This document shows, piece after piece, positions 7,365 through 15,674 of a stretch of 64,000 bases of DNA. The notes below the pieces were generated by a model. The model searched no databases. It saw nothing but the letters and a program-made list of their open reading frames with translations, and was not told the origin of the DNA. Position 1 is the stretch's first letter. Every line of letters starts with the position of its first letter. This DNA comes from Polynucleobacter paneuropaeus. GTDB lineage: Bacteria > Pseudomonadota > Gammaproteobacteria > Burkholderiales > Burkholderiaceae. Location of the stretch: contig NZ_CP030085.1 of assembly GCF_003261235.1 (NCBI RefSeq), positions 186,001-250,000 on the forward strand, read 5' to 3'. The position numbers and the translations under genes were made by a program.

Positions 7365-8747
7365 TTACTTTTTAAATAAGCCGCCGATACCCTTGGCGGC
7401 TCCTTTAGCAGCCATGCCCGCCATGGCACGCGCCATCTTCCCGCCTTTGAATTGCTTCATCATGGTTTGCATTTGCTCAAACTGTGCGAGTAAGCGATTT
7501 ACTTCTTGTACTTCAACTCCTGCTCCTGCAGCAATACGCCGTTTGCGACTAGCCTTGAGTAGCTCAGGCTTGCTACGTTCCTTTGGCGTCATGCTATCAA
7601 TGATGCCGCGCATCCGTACAATTTGTTTGTCAGCTTGACCCATATTGGCTTTACTAGCTGCCTGAGCCATATGACTTGGGAGCTTATCCATTAGGCTGGC
7701 CATACCACCCATTTGCTGCATTTGAGAAATTTGATCTCGGAAGTCTCCCAGATCAAACCCTCCCTTAGAAATTTTTGTTGCTAACTTTTCTGCTTTAGCA
7801 ACATCCACACTTTGTTGGGCCTGTTCTACCAGAGCCAAAATATCGCCCATGCCCAAAATACGGTTCGCCATGCGCTCGGCATCGAATGCTTCGAGCCCAT
7901 CCATTTTTTCAGCAGTGCCAATGAACTTGAGGGGTACGCCCGTTACTTGGCGAACTGAGAGCGCAGCACCTCCACGTGAATCACCATCGAGCTTAGTGAG
8001 GATCACACCAGAGAGCGGCAGGGCATCATGAAAGGCTTTAGCAGTATTAACTGCATCCTGACCCAGCATGGCATCAACAACAAATAAAGTCTCTATAGGA
8101 CTTAGTTTGTTATGCAGATCTTCAATCTCTTGCATGAGTACCTCGTCGATACCCAGTCGGCCAGCAGTGTCTACCAGCAGGACATCAAAGTAATGACGAC
8201 GTGCCCAATCTAAGGCTGCAAGCGCAATAGCAGCGGGCTTTTGATCGACGCTACTCGGAAAGCACTCGGCACCAACTTGTTTGCTAACGGTAGCGAGCTG
8301 TTCTATAGCAGCCGGGCGGTACACGTCACATGAGACGGTGAGCACTTTCTTTTTCTTTTTCTCTTGGAGCCATTTGGCAAGCTTACCAACTGAAGTAGTT
8401 TTACCGGCGCCTTGCAAGCCGGCCATGAGGATGACTGCGGGGGGTTGGGTTGCTAAATTGATTTCACCGCTCTGAGAGCCATCTCCAGCCATTACCTGAG
8501 CAAGTTCTCGTTGGACAACACCCACTAAAGCCTGCCCAGGACTTAGACTGCCAACCACTTCTTCGCCAAGGGCTTTAAATTTAATTTGTTCGAGAAGCGT
8601 TTTAACGACCGGAAGGGCTACGTCTGCCTCTAATAGGGCTAAGCGGATTTCCCGAAGCATCTCTGCAGTATTGCTTTCGGTCAGGCGGGCTTCTCCCCGC
8701 ATTGTTTTCACAACACGAGATAGGCGATCGGTCAGGTTCTCTAGCAT
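7365..8747 (-). CDS. ffh: Signal recognition particle protein Ffh
   Basis: The 460-residue SRP54-type GTPase targets nascent membrane proteins to FtsY/SecYEG together with 4.5S RNA. The N domain precedes a G domain with P-loop GLQGAGKT at 110-117, DTAGRLG near 193 and TKLDGDSRGGAA. The methionine-rich M domain follows (MQQMGGMASLMDKLP, MRGIIDSMTPKER, and a GGKMARAMAGMAAKG tail). It is divergent from the CcsA-like gene, with 20 bp between starts. Confidence 0.97.
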   Translation of the reverse strand: MLENLTDRLSRVVKTMRGEARLTESNTAEMLREIRLALLEADVALPVVKTLLEQIKFKALGEEVVGSLSPGQALVGVVQRELAQVMAGDGSQSGEINLATQPPAVILMAGLQGAGKTTSVGKLAKWLQEKKKKKVLTVSCDVYRPAAIEQLATVSKQVGAECFPSSVDQKPAAIALAALDWARRHYFDVLLVDTAGRLGIDEVLMQEIEDLHNKLSPIETLFVVDAMLGQDAVNTAKAFHDALPLSGVILTKLDGDSRGGAALSVRQVTGVPLKFIGTAEKMDGLEAFDAERMANRILGMGDILALVEQAQQSVDVAKAEKLATKISKGGFDLGDFRDQISQMQQMGGMASLMDKLPSHMAQAASKANMGQADKQIVRMRGIIDSMTPKERSKPELLKASRKRRIAAGAGVEVQEVNRLLAQFEQMQTMMKQFKGGKMARAMAGMAAKGAAKGIGGLFKK

Positions 8748-8767
8748 TTATGGATTAGACTTTCAAG

Positions 8768-9616
8768 ATGGACATTTTAGGTTACCTCAGTTACAGCTGG
8801 CTTACCCCAGCCCTTTATTTGCTGCTTTTAGTCTTTTTGACCCTAAGTTCGCAGGCTTTAGCGCAATCTCCAGTCTTTACTGGACTGGTACGCATCGGCA
8901 TCTTTTTTATCTTGATCATTCACGGTATTCAGCTGCATGACTCGGTTTTTACGGACAAAGGCTTCGTTTTTGGCTTTGCTCAGGACCTTTCTTTAGTTGC
9001 GTGGGCGGGCCTCGCTTTTTATTGGTTCCAGTCCTGGTTTTTGCCCATCGTGAGTTTGTGTTGGATGGCCTTAATTTTTGCAATGGTTTGCTCTGTGCTG
9101 CCAGGCCTTTTTCCAGGCGTTCTGATTTCTCCCGATGCAGTATCTGACCCATGGTTTAAAGGGCACTTTATTGTTGCAACTCTGTCCGTTGGTCTTTTGA
9201 GCCTGGCAGCAATGCATGCCATGTTAATGAGTATTCAGGATCGGGCCTTGCATAGACAACTCAGTATTCGGCCTAATGGATTTTTGGCGCATTGGCTAGA
9301 AGATTTGCCACCATTGCTGACAATGGAAAGTCTTTTATTTAGCTTGCTGTATGTTGGCTTTGCGCTCTTGAGTCTGACCGTTTTTTCAGGACTCTTCTTT
9401 TCGCAAACCTTATTCGGCAGACCTTTGGTGTTTGACCATAAAACAATCTTTGCTTTGATTTCATGGTTTTTATTTGGCGGTCTCTTAGTAGCGCGCTGGA
9501 GAGTCGGATTGCGAGGAAGAGCAGCAGTGCGTTGGGTTTTGAGTGCTTACACAGCTTTAATTTTTGCCTATGTAGGAAGTCGCTTTGTTTTGGAAGTCAT
9601 TCTTCATAAGGCGTGA
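8768..9616 (+). CDS. CcsA/HemX-like cytochrome c assembly family membrane protein
   Basis: This 282-residue polytopic protein has about eight hydrophobic segments. The second half, with GHFIVATLSVGLLSLAAMHAMLM, a FSGLFFSQTLF segment and DHKTIFALISWFLFGGLL, matches the cytochrome c assembly (CcsA/YpjD-like) family often found beside ffh in proteobacteria. Family members handle haem in or across the membrane, but the exact role of the YpjD branch is unsettled. The last 4 bases overlap the GTG start of the next gene, so the two are probably co-translated. Confidence 0.85.
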   Translation: MDILGYLSYSWLTPALYLLLLVFLTLSSQALAQSPVFTGLVRIGIFFILIIHGIQLHDSVFTDKGFVFGFAQDLSLVAWAGLAFYWFQSWFLPIVSLCWMALIFAMVCSVLPGLFPGVLISPDAVSDPWFKGHFIVATLSVGLLSLAAMHAMLMSIQDRALHRQLSIRPNGFLAHWLEDLPPLLTMESLLFSLLYVGFALLSLTVFSGLFFSQTLFGRPLVFDHKTIFALISWFLFGGLLVARWRVGLRGRAAVRWVLSAYTALIFAYVGSRFVLEVILHKA

Positions 9617-10431
9617 ACTTGATTAAGTGGCTACTCTTATTACTGGGCGCTGCTTATTTCTACTATTGGTTTAAAGGCAAAGAGCGGGCTGCGCAGATTC
9701 AGCTTGCTCAAGCCGAGGCCGAGGCCCAGAAGCAGAGTGTGGCGCCTCAGACAATAGTGCAGTGTCAACTTTGCCATGTGCATCTTCCACAATCAGAGGC
9801 GATGAAACAGGAGGAGCGTTTTTATTGCTCAGCCCAGCATCTTCAGGCTCTAGACGATGCTGGCTGGCTTGGTTCTGCCTTATGGCGCCCCTCACCAAAT
9901 CAGGATGCGCGTCCAGATGGATGTATTCCGGACTTGGTGGTGATCCACCACATTAGTTTGCCACCTGGAGAATTTCAGAAGCGCGCCAGCACCCAACATA
10001 TCATTGATTTTTTTCAAAACACACTTGATATATCCGCGCATCCCTACTTTGCAGAAATTGGTGGGCAAAAAGTGTCCAGCCATTTTTTGATTTCTCGTCA
10101 AGGTCAAGTCTTTCAATTTGTCTCCACTAAACAGAGGGCATGGCATGCAGGCGTCTCTGAGTTTTTGGGCAGAGAGCGCTGCAACGATTTCTCGATTGGG
10201 ATCGAAATGGAGGGTGATGGCGATTCTTCATTTGAAGAAATTCAATATCAGCAACTGAGCATTTTGATTCAAAACATTCAAAAAGAATTTCCGAAGCTGC
10301 AATTTGCAGGACACAGTGATATCGCTCCGCAAAGAAAAATGGACCCTGGAAAATTTTTCGACTGGACGAAGTTGCAGAAAACAACACTCATCCCTGAGAA
10401 AAATTTCCCTTTTGGACTTGACTCTCGCTAG
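9613..10431 (+). CDS. ampD: Membrane-anchored 1,6-anhydro-muropeptide amidase (PP0621-like domain fused to AmpD)
   Basis: The 272-residue product joins two modules. Residues 1-80 have a single membrane helix (about 4-20) followed by KGKER, then a cysteine motif CQLCHVHLP at 51-59 with YCS at 71-73, matching the small PP0621-type protein usually encoded separately upstream of ampD. Residues 84-272 are AmpD, which cleaves L-alanine from 1,6-anhydroMurNAc during cell-wall recycling. The expected zinc ligands are H112, H234 and D244, with E198 and K242 at the catalytic positions. The start is GTG, overlapping the upstream stop. Positive charges after the helix suggest a cytoplasmic amidase. No frame change occurs between modules. 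Confidence 0.9.
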   Translation: MNLIKWLLLLLGAAYFYYWFKGKERAAQIQLAQAEAEAQKQSVAPQTIVQCQLCHVHLPQSEAMKQEERFYCSAQHLQALDDAGWLGSALWRPSPNQDARPDGCIPDLVVIHHISLPPGEFQKRASTQHIIDFFQNTLDISAHPYFAEIGGQKVSSHFLISRQGQVFQFVSTKQRAWHAGVSEFLGRERCNDFSIGIEMEGDGDSSFEEIQYQQLSILIQNIQKEFPKLQFAGHSDIAPQRKMDPGKFFDWTKLQKTTLIPEKNFPFGLDSR

Positions 10432-10584
10432 GCAAAAAGTCTGATGTGAGGATCTACTCACTTCTCTAGCCCCATTGAAAAGGGCTCAAATATTTCAGGG
10501 TAAAAATGAGTCACATTGGTGCCAAGTACTAGGAAAAATACTTACTCAAATTTGTAATAAAAGTCTTACTAAACTGGAAATATT

Positions 10585-10600
10585 TCCCTATACTTAGTGT
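10585..10600 (+). promoter_or_regulatory. NrdR box 1 upstream of nrdA
   Basis: The 16-mer tccCTATACTTAGTGT matches the NrdR operator consensus acaCwAtATaTwGwgt at most positions. It pairs with a second box whose start is 31 bp downstream, about three helical turns, the classic tandem arrangement for this repressor of ribonucleotide reductase genes. Confidence 0.8.
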
Positions 10601-10615
10601 CAAATGAATAAAAAA

Positions 10616-10631
10616 ACACTAGATGTAGTGT
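10616..10631 (+). promoter_or_regulatory. NrdR box 2 upstream of nrdA
   Basis: ACACTAGATGTAGTGT is a near-perfect palindromic NrdR box. It touches a possible -35 element TTTACA (10631-10636) with a weak -10 TATTTA at 10655-10660, so NrdR binding here would block the nrdAB promoter when dATP/ATP levels signal sufficient dNTPs. Confidence 0.82.
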
Positions 10632-10701
10632 TTACAGTAGACAATAGCCCTTTGTATTTAAAGACTTTTTACCCCAATAACTATATATAAGTAGGAAAAA
10701 C

Positions 10702-13683
10702 ATGACATACGCGAATCCACAAACTGCTGACCAACAATCTGGGGTAGCCAATCAGGGCTTGAACCCTAGTGGTCCAGTAAGTCAGGCTCCTTCTGCTGGC
10801 TTCGTGGCCGGCGGGGTCGGTGGAGCGCAGGCAACCCAGCTTTCTGACTACAAAATCATTCGCCGTAATGGTTCGGTTGTCGCTTTTGAGCCATCAAAGA
10901 TTGCTATTGCCGTAACCAAAGCTTTCTTGGCCGTCAATGGTGGCCAGGGTGCTGCGTCTGCTCGTGTGCGTGAACAGGTTGAGCAATTGACCCATGCAGT
11001 AGTGCGTGCTTTATTACGTAGCCGTCCTAATGGCGGTACTTTCCACATTGAAGATATCCAAGATCAAGTGGAATTGGCGTTGATGCGCAGTGGTGAGCAC
11101 AACGTAGCTCGTGCTTACGTGCTCTATCGTGAAAAACGCAATCAAGAGCGTGCCGCACAACAAGGTAGCGCACAAGAAACGCAAGCAGCCACTCAGGCTG
11201 GCGAGTCTGGTATCAAGGTTACCGACAACGGTGTAGAGAAGTGGTTGGATATGGCTGCTCTGCGCACTGTCATTGAGGCAGCTTGCGAAGGTCTTGGTAA
11301 TCACATTGATGCCACACCCATCATTACTGAAACCATCAAGAATCTTTATGATGGCGTGCCAATGGCGCAAGTGTATGACTCTGCGATTTTGGCCTCACGT
11401 ACTTTGATCGAAAAAGATCCAGCTTATAGTCAAGTCACAGCACGGATTTTGATGCATGTGATTCGTAAAGAAATTTTAGGTCGCGAAGTATTGCAAGGCG
11501 ACACACAAGCAGAGTACAGCACCTACTTTGCGAAGTACATCAACGAAGGTATTGCCGCTGAATTGCTAGATCCTCGCATGCGTGAATATGATTTGCCAAG
11601 ACTGGCTGCAGCTTTAAATGCAAATCGCGATTTGCAATTTAACTACCTCGGTTTACAAACTTTGTATGACCGCTATTTCTTGCATATTGAAGATCGTCGC
11701 ATTGAAATGCCACAAGCATTCTTTATGCGAGTTGCAATGGGCTTGGCTCTAAATGAGACGGACCGTGAGCGTCGTGTGATTGAGTTCTATGAAATTCTCT
11801 CTACATTCGATTTCATGTCCAGTACACCAACCTTGTTCAACTCAGCTACAACCCGTCCACAACTTTCGAGTTGCTACTTGACTACGGTTGATGATGATTT
11901 GGATGGCATCTATGAGGCTTTGAAAGAGAACGCATTGCTGTCTAAGTTTGCTGGTGGTCTAGGCAATGACTGGACCAACGTTCGTGCGCTCGGTAGCCAC
12001 ATCAAAGGTACCAACGGTAAATCACAAGGTGTTGTGCCATTCCTGAAAGTAGTGAACGACACAGCTGTTGCAGTTAATCAAGGCGGTAAGCGGAAGGGTG
12101 CAGTGTGCGCCTATCTCGAAACCTGGCACTTGGATATCGAAGAGTTCTTAGAGTTGCGTAAGAACACTGGCGATGATCGTCGTCGTACCCATGACATGAA
12201 TACTTCAAACTGGATCCCAGATCTGTTCATGAAGCGTGTGATGGAAAACGGTGACTGGACTTTATTCTCCCCATCTACTACACCTGATTTGCATGATAAA
12301 TTCGGCAAAGCATTTGAAGAGGCTTATGTTGCCTATGAAAAGAAAGCCGATGCGGGCGAGATTAAGCCATTCCGCAGAATTCCTGCGCAACAGTTATGGC
12401 GCAAGATGCTCGGCATGTTGTTTGAAACCGGCCACCCTTGGATTACATTTAAGGATCCTTGCAACATTCGTAGCCCACAGCAACATATTGGCGTGGTTCA
12501 CTCATCCAATTTATGTACGGAGATCACTCTCAATACCAATGAGACTGAAATTGCAGTTTGTAACCTTGGGTCTGTGAACTTAACCGCTCATATGACAACC
12601 GATGCATCTGGCAAGATGATTTTGGATCATGAGAAATTACGAAACACCGTACGCACTGCAATGCGGATGTTAGATAACGTAATCGATATTAACTACTACG
12701 CTGTAGCTAAGGCGCGTAACTCCAATTTGAAGCACCGTCCAGTTGGTTTGGGCATCATGGGCTTCCAGGATTGCTTGCATATGCAACGCATTCCTTACGC
12801 TAGCGAAGAGGCTGTGAAGTTTGCCGATTCTTCCATGGAGGCAGTTTGCTACTACGCTTACCTTGCTTCTAGCGAATTGGCAGAAGAGCGCGGCACCTAT
12901 AGCACCTACAAAGGCTCTTTGTGGGATCGCGGCATCCTCCCACAAGACTCCGTTGCTTTATTGGCGCAAGAGCGTGGCGGCTATGTTGAGGTGGATAGTT
13001 CCTCCCAAATGAATTGGGACAGTCTGCGCGGCCGTATTAAGCAACACGGTATGCGCAACTCCAATTGCGTAGCAATTGCCCCAACCGCAACGATCTCGAA
13101 CATTATTGGCGTTTCTGCTTGTATCGAGCCTACATTCCAGAACTTGTTCGTTAAGTCGAATCTTTCTGGCGAATTTACAGTTGTAAACGAGTACCTGGTT
13201 CGTGATTTGAAAGATCGCGGTCTATGGGATGAGGTGATGATTGCCGATTTGAAGTATTTCGATGGCACATTGTCCAAAATTGATCGTATTCCACAAGATT
13301 TGCGTGATTTGTACGCGACCGCTTTTGAAGTAGAGCCAAGCTGGCTGGTTGAAGCTGCTTCCCGTCGTCAGAAATGGATTGACCAAGCCCAGTCTCTAAA
13401 TATCTACATGGGCGGCGCATCTGGCAAGAAATTGGATGACACTTATAAATTGGCCTGGTTGCGTGGTTTGAAGACAACCTATTACCTCCGTACGATGGCT
13501 GCTACCCACGTTGAGAAATCCACGGTCGCTAGTGGCCAACTCAACTCAGTTTCGAGTGGCGGCGGCGTCAATGGAACTGATGCGGCCGCAGCTAGCGCTG
13601 CTGGCGCAGTAGAGGCTGATGGTCCGGTTTGCACAATGCGTCCAGGCGACGCTGGTTTTGAAGAATGTGAAGCATGTCAATAA
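10702..13683 (+). CDS. nrdA: Ribonucleoside-diphosphate reductase, alpha subunit (class Ia)
   Basis: The 993-residue catalytic subunit reduces NDPs to dNDPs. After a low-complexity N-terminal tail of about 50 residues comes an ATP-cone (from YKIIRRNGSVVAFEPSKIAI), the allosteric activity domain also read by NrdR. The catalytic barrel shows TRPQLSSCYL (redox cysteine), NLCTEITLNTNETE with the Asn/Cys/Glu radical centre, and AVCNLGSVNL. The C-terminus ends CEACQ, the swinging cysteine pair re-reduced by thioredoxin. It is followed by nrdB 45 bp downstream and controlled by two NrdR boxes in the 270-bp leader. Confidence 0.97.
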   Translation: MTYANPQTADQQSGVANQGLNPSGPVSQAPSAGFVAGGVGGAQATQLSDYKIIRRNGSVVAFEPSKIAIAVTKAFLAVNGGQGAASARVREQVEQLTHAVVRALLRSRPNGGTFHIEDIQDQVELALMRSGEHNVARAYVLYREKRNQERAAQQGSAQETQAATQAGESGIKVTDNGVEKWLDMAALRTVIEAACEGLGNHIDATPIITETIKNLYDGVPMAQVYDSAILASRTLIEKDPAYSQVTARILMHVIRKEILGREVLQGDTQAEYSTYFAKYINEGIAAELLDPRMREYDLPRLAAALNANRDLQFNYLGLQTLYDRYFLHIEDRRIEMPQAFFMRVAMGLALNETDRERRVIEFYEILSTFDFMSSTPTLFNSATTRPQLSSCYLTTVDDDLDGIYEALKENALLSKFAGGLGNDWTNVRALGSHIKGTNGKSQGVVPFLKVVNDTAVAVNQGGKRKGAVCAYLETWHLDIEEFLELRKNTGDDRRRTHDMNTSNWIPDLFMKRVMENGDWTLFSPSTTPDLHDKFGKAFEEAYVAYEKKADAGEIKPFRRIPAQQLWRKMLGMLFETGHPWITFKDPCNIRSPQQHIGVVHSSNLCTEITLNTNETEIAVCNLGSVNLTAHMTTDASGKMILDHEKLRNTVRTAMRMLDNVIDINYYAVAKARNSNLKHRPVGLGIMGFQDCLHMQRIPYASEEAVKFADSSMEAVCYYAYLASSELAEERGTYSTYKGSLWDRGILPQDSVALLAQERGGYVEVDSSSQMNWDSLRGRIKQHGMRNSNCVAIAPTATISNIIGVSACIEPTFQNLFVKSNLSGEFTVVNEYLVRDLKDRGLWDEVMIADLKYFDGTLSKIDRIPQDLRDLYATAFEVEPSWLVEAASRRQKWIDQAQSLNIYMGGASGKKLDDTYKLAWLRGLKTTYYLRTMAATHVEKSTVASGQLNSVSSGGGVNGTDAAAASAAGAVEADGPVCTMRPGDAGFEECEACQ

Positions 13684-13728
13684 GCCATTTGCTTATTGAC
13701 TGACAAGTAAAGAATTGAGGAGAAAATT

Positions 13729-14913
13729 ATGTTGAATTGGGAAGAGGAAGTTGCACCAGCACTCGCAAAAGCCGGTATTGCTCCGCAGCCTGCAGTAGCT
13801 GAAGTACAGCGTCCACAGCCAGACCAAGTTGCTATCGCACCGCAGCAAGTTGCGCCAGCACCAGTGCAGGCTGCTTCTTTGCCCGGTGGCGCTTCACTGC
13901 GCGTTAATGCCGCAGACAAGCGGGTTATTAATGCCAAGACGGACGTTAATCAGTTGGTTCCATTTAAATATAAGTGGGCTTGGGAAAAGTATTTAGCTGG
14001 TTGCGCAAATCACTGGATGCCACAAGAGATCAATATGAACCGCGATATTGCGCTTTGGAAGGATCCTAATGGTCTGACAGAAGATGAGCGTCGCATCATT
14101 AAGCGCAATCTTGGTTTCTTTACCACTGCGGATTCTTTGGCTGCAAACAATATTGTTTTGGGCACTTATCGCCACATTACCGCCCCAGAATGCCGCCAGT
14201 ATCTATTGCGTCAGGCTTTTGAAGAAGCTATTCATACCCACGCCTACCAATATATTGTTGAATCGTTGGGTTTAGATCAGAGCGAAATCTTCAATGCGTA
14301 TCACGAAATTGATTCGATTCGCGCTAAGGATGAGTTCTTAATCCCCTTTATTGATGTCTTAACGGATCCAAACTTTAAGACCGGCACCTTAGAAAACGAC
14401 CAAAAATTACTTCGATCGCTGATTGTTTTTGCTTGCGTAATGGAAGGTTTGTTCTTTTATGTTGGTTTTACGCAAATACTTGCAATGGGTCGCCAAAACA
14501 AAATGACCGGTGCTGCTGAGCAGTATCAATACATCTTGCGCGACGAGTCGATGCACTGCAATTTTGGTATTGATTTAATTAATCAAATCAAGCTGGAGAA
14601 CCCGCAGTTATGGACTTCTGCGTTCAAAGATGAGATCAAATCTATCTTTGAAAAAGCAGTCGAATTAGAGTATCGATATGCAGAGGATACGATGCCTCGT
14701 GGGGTACTCGGATTGAACGCGCCGATGTTCAAAGGTTACCTCCGATACATCTGTAATCGCAGATGTTTGCAAATAGGACTTGACGCAATGTTCCCAAATG
14801 AAGAGAATCCATTTCCATGGATGTCAGAAATGATAGATCTGAAGAAAGAACGAAACTTTTTTGAGACACGCGTTATTGAGTATCAAACCGGTGGTGCGCT
14901 AAGTTGGGAGTAG
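13729..14913 (+). CDS. nrdB: Ribonucleoside-diphosphate reductase, beta subunit (class Ia)
   Basis: The 394-residue subunit holds the di-iron tyrosyl radical. The first about 65 residues are an Ala/Pro/Gln-rich extension not needed for the fold. The ferritin-like core has FFTTADSLAANNIV, the helix RQAFEEAIHTHAYQYIVESL with metal-ligand Glu and His and the candidate radical Tyr, EGLFFYVGFTQIL, and RDESMHCNFG with the second Glu/His pair. The C-terminal tail FFETRVIEYQTGGALSWE is the expected NrdA-docking peptide. A GAGGAG ribosome-binding site precedes the ATG. Confidence 0.97.
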   Translation: MLNWEEEVAPALAKAGIAPQPAVAEVQRPQPDQVAIAPQQVAPAPVQAASLPGGASLRVNAADKRVINAKTDVNQLVPFKYKWAWEKYLAGCANHWMPQEINMNRDIALWKDPNGLTEDERRIIKRNLGFFTTADSLAANNIVLGTYRHITAPECRQYLLRQAFEEAIHTHAYQYIVESLGLDQSEIFNAYHEIDSIRAKDEFLIPFIDVLTDPNFKTGTLENDQKLLRSLIVFACVMEGLFFYVGFTQILAMGRQNKMTGAAEQYQYILRDESMHCNFGIDLINQIKLENPQLWTSAFKDEIKSIFEKAVELEYRYAEDTMPRGVLGLNAPMFKGYLRYICNRRCLQIGLDAMFPNEENPFPWMSEMIDLKKERNFFETRVIEYQTGGALSWE

Positions 14914-15245
14914 TTCATTAGTAAAAGCGCACAGCCGGCTAAATAGGAGATTAGACGGTTGGATAGTATTCAGAATCAGGTAAACCAGGCGAAATTCCGA
15001 AAACCCTTGCTCAAGGGTGTCTGGGCTACTCTCCCTATTTTTTTCACCACATTTAAAAAGCCGTTGTCCTTTGGGGCCACGGCTTTTTTTCCAGGATTCA
15101 TTAGCGTGCAGCACCAAGCATCAAGCCGTGCGCCGATGAATGGCTCGCTCGCCAGCTCTTTAATGCCGCAAGGTATTACGGAATTGAGTGGTCGGGTCTT
15201 CTTAAACGGTAGTTTGTACTAATCCTCACGTGAAGGAGCAATATT
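14914..15245 (+). other. 332-bp gap between nrdB and the H1-like gene
   Basis: This stretch holds the nrdB terminator hairpin at 15055-15090 and, at its end, the ribosome-binding site GAAGGAG for the H1-like gene. A TTG-initiated open frame of 87 codons (14959-15222) runs through it and across the terminator, with no recognisable domain and no good ribosome-binding site. I do not call it a gene. The promoter of the H1-like gene should lie between about 15090 and 15240, but I see no clear -35/-10 pair. Confidence 0.6.
15055..15090 (+). terminator. Intrinsic terminator after nrdAB
   Basis: AAAAAGCCGT (15055-15064) pairs with ACGGCTTTTT (15079-15088), with further partial pairing of TCC/GGG inside, and the right arm ends in a run of seven T. 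It closes the nrdAB transcription unit. Confidence 0.82.
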
Positions 15246-15604
15246 ATGGCAATCGCCAAGAAAAAAACCGCTGCAAAGAAACCAGCTGCTAAGAAAGTTG
15301 CAGCTAAGAAGCGTCCAGCTGCTAAGAAGCGTCCAGCTGCGAAGAAAAAAGTAGCTGCTAAGAAGCGCCCAGCTGCTAAAAAGAAAGTAGCTGCTAAGAA
15401 GCGTCCAGCTGCTAAAAAGAAAGTTGCTGCTAAAAAGCGCCCAGCTGCAAAAAAGCGTAAACCAGCTGCAAAAAAAAAGTAAGTAAGCCTGCTGCGAAGA
15501 AAAAAGCAGGCTCTGTTAAAAAGCCTGCTGCCAAAAAAGCTGCAGCTTCAACTCCGTTGAATCCTGCTGCTGCTTGGCCCTTCCCAACTGGCACACGTCC
15601 ATAA
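15246..15604 (+). CDS. Histone H1-like lysine/alanine/proline-rich DNA-binding protein; likely -1 frameshift gene
   Basis: The 0 frame (15246-15482) encodes 78 residues made almost wholly of AAKK, KRPAAKK and KKVAAKK units, like the H1-like/AlgP-type nucleoid proteins of betaproteobacteria. It ends at TAA 15480-15482 straight after GCA AAA AAA AAG. The -1 frame continues in the same style for 41 codons (15479-15601) to TAA 15602-15604, reading VSKPAAKKKAGSVKKPAAKK and then a non-repetitive tail ending LNPAAAWPFPTGTRP. The full form would be 119 residues, and I recall similar WPFPTG tails closing related proteins. A slippery heptamer and stem-loop sit at the switch. A sequencing indel in the A9 run or true pseudogenisation are alternatives. 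Confidence 0.8.
15351..15458 (+). repeat. Three 36-bp in-frame tandem repeats in the H1-like gene
   Basis: Residues 36-71 consist of three copies of a 12-residue unit VAAKKRPAAKKK (the last ends KKR). At DNA level the 36-bp units differ only at a few synonymous positions (AAG/AAA, GCT/GCA, CGT/CGC), so copy number may vary between strains by slippage. Confidence 0.85.
15473..15512 (+). promoter_or_regulatory. Candidate -1 ribosomal frameshift signal (A AAA AAG heptamer, 6-nt spacer, stem-loop)
   Basis: The heptamer A AAA AAG at 15473-15479 is in the right phase for -1 slippage and is identical to that of E. coli dnaX. The 0-frame stop TAA follows at once (15480-15482). After a 6-nt spacer, AGCCTGCT (15486-15493) and AGCAGGCT (15505-15512) form a perfect 8-bp stem with an 11-nt loop. 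I see no Shine-Dalgarno-like stimulator upstream. The A9 run (15470-15478) could also permit RNA polymerase slippage. Confidence 0.65.
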
Positions 15605-15632
15605 GCTTCGGCTTGTTGGTGTGTGAAGTTCC

Positions 15633-15661
15633 AAGGGGTCTCTAACGAGGCCCCTTTTTTA
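15633..15661 (+). terminator. Intrinsic terminator after the H1-like gene
   Basis: AAGGGGTCTC (15633-15642) pairs with GAGGCCCCTT (15647-15656; one G-T wobble) around the loop TAAC, followed by a T-run. It lies 28 bp after the -1 frame stop, which fits that stop being the biological end of the gene. Confidence 0.88.
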
Positions 15662-15674
15662 TTGCCTGAAAAAG

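Noticed and set aside
8341..8364. Poly-T/C-rich tract inside ffh as a regulatory site
   Set aside because: It simply encodes the lysine run EKKKKKK of Ffh on the minus strand.
10467..10487. Terminator after ampD
   Set aside because: AGCCC/GGGCT can pair but the stem is only 5 bp and has no T-run.
14959..15222. 87-codon open frame after nrdB
   Set aside because: TTG start, no ribosome-binding site, runs through a clear intrinsic terminator and shows no family resemblance.
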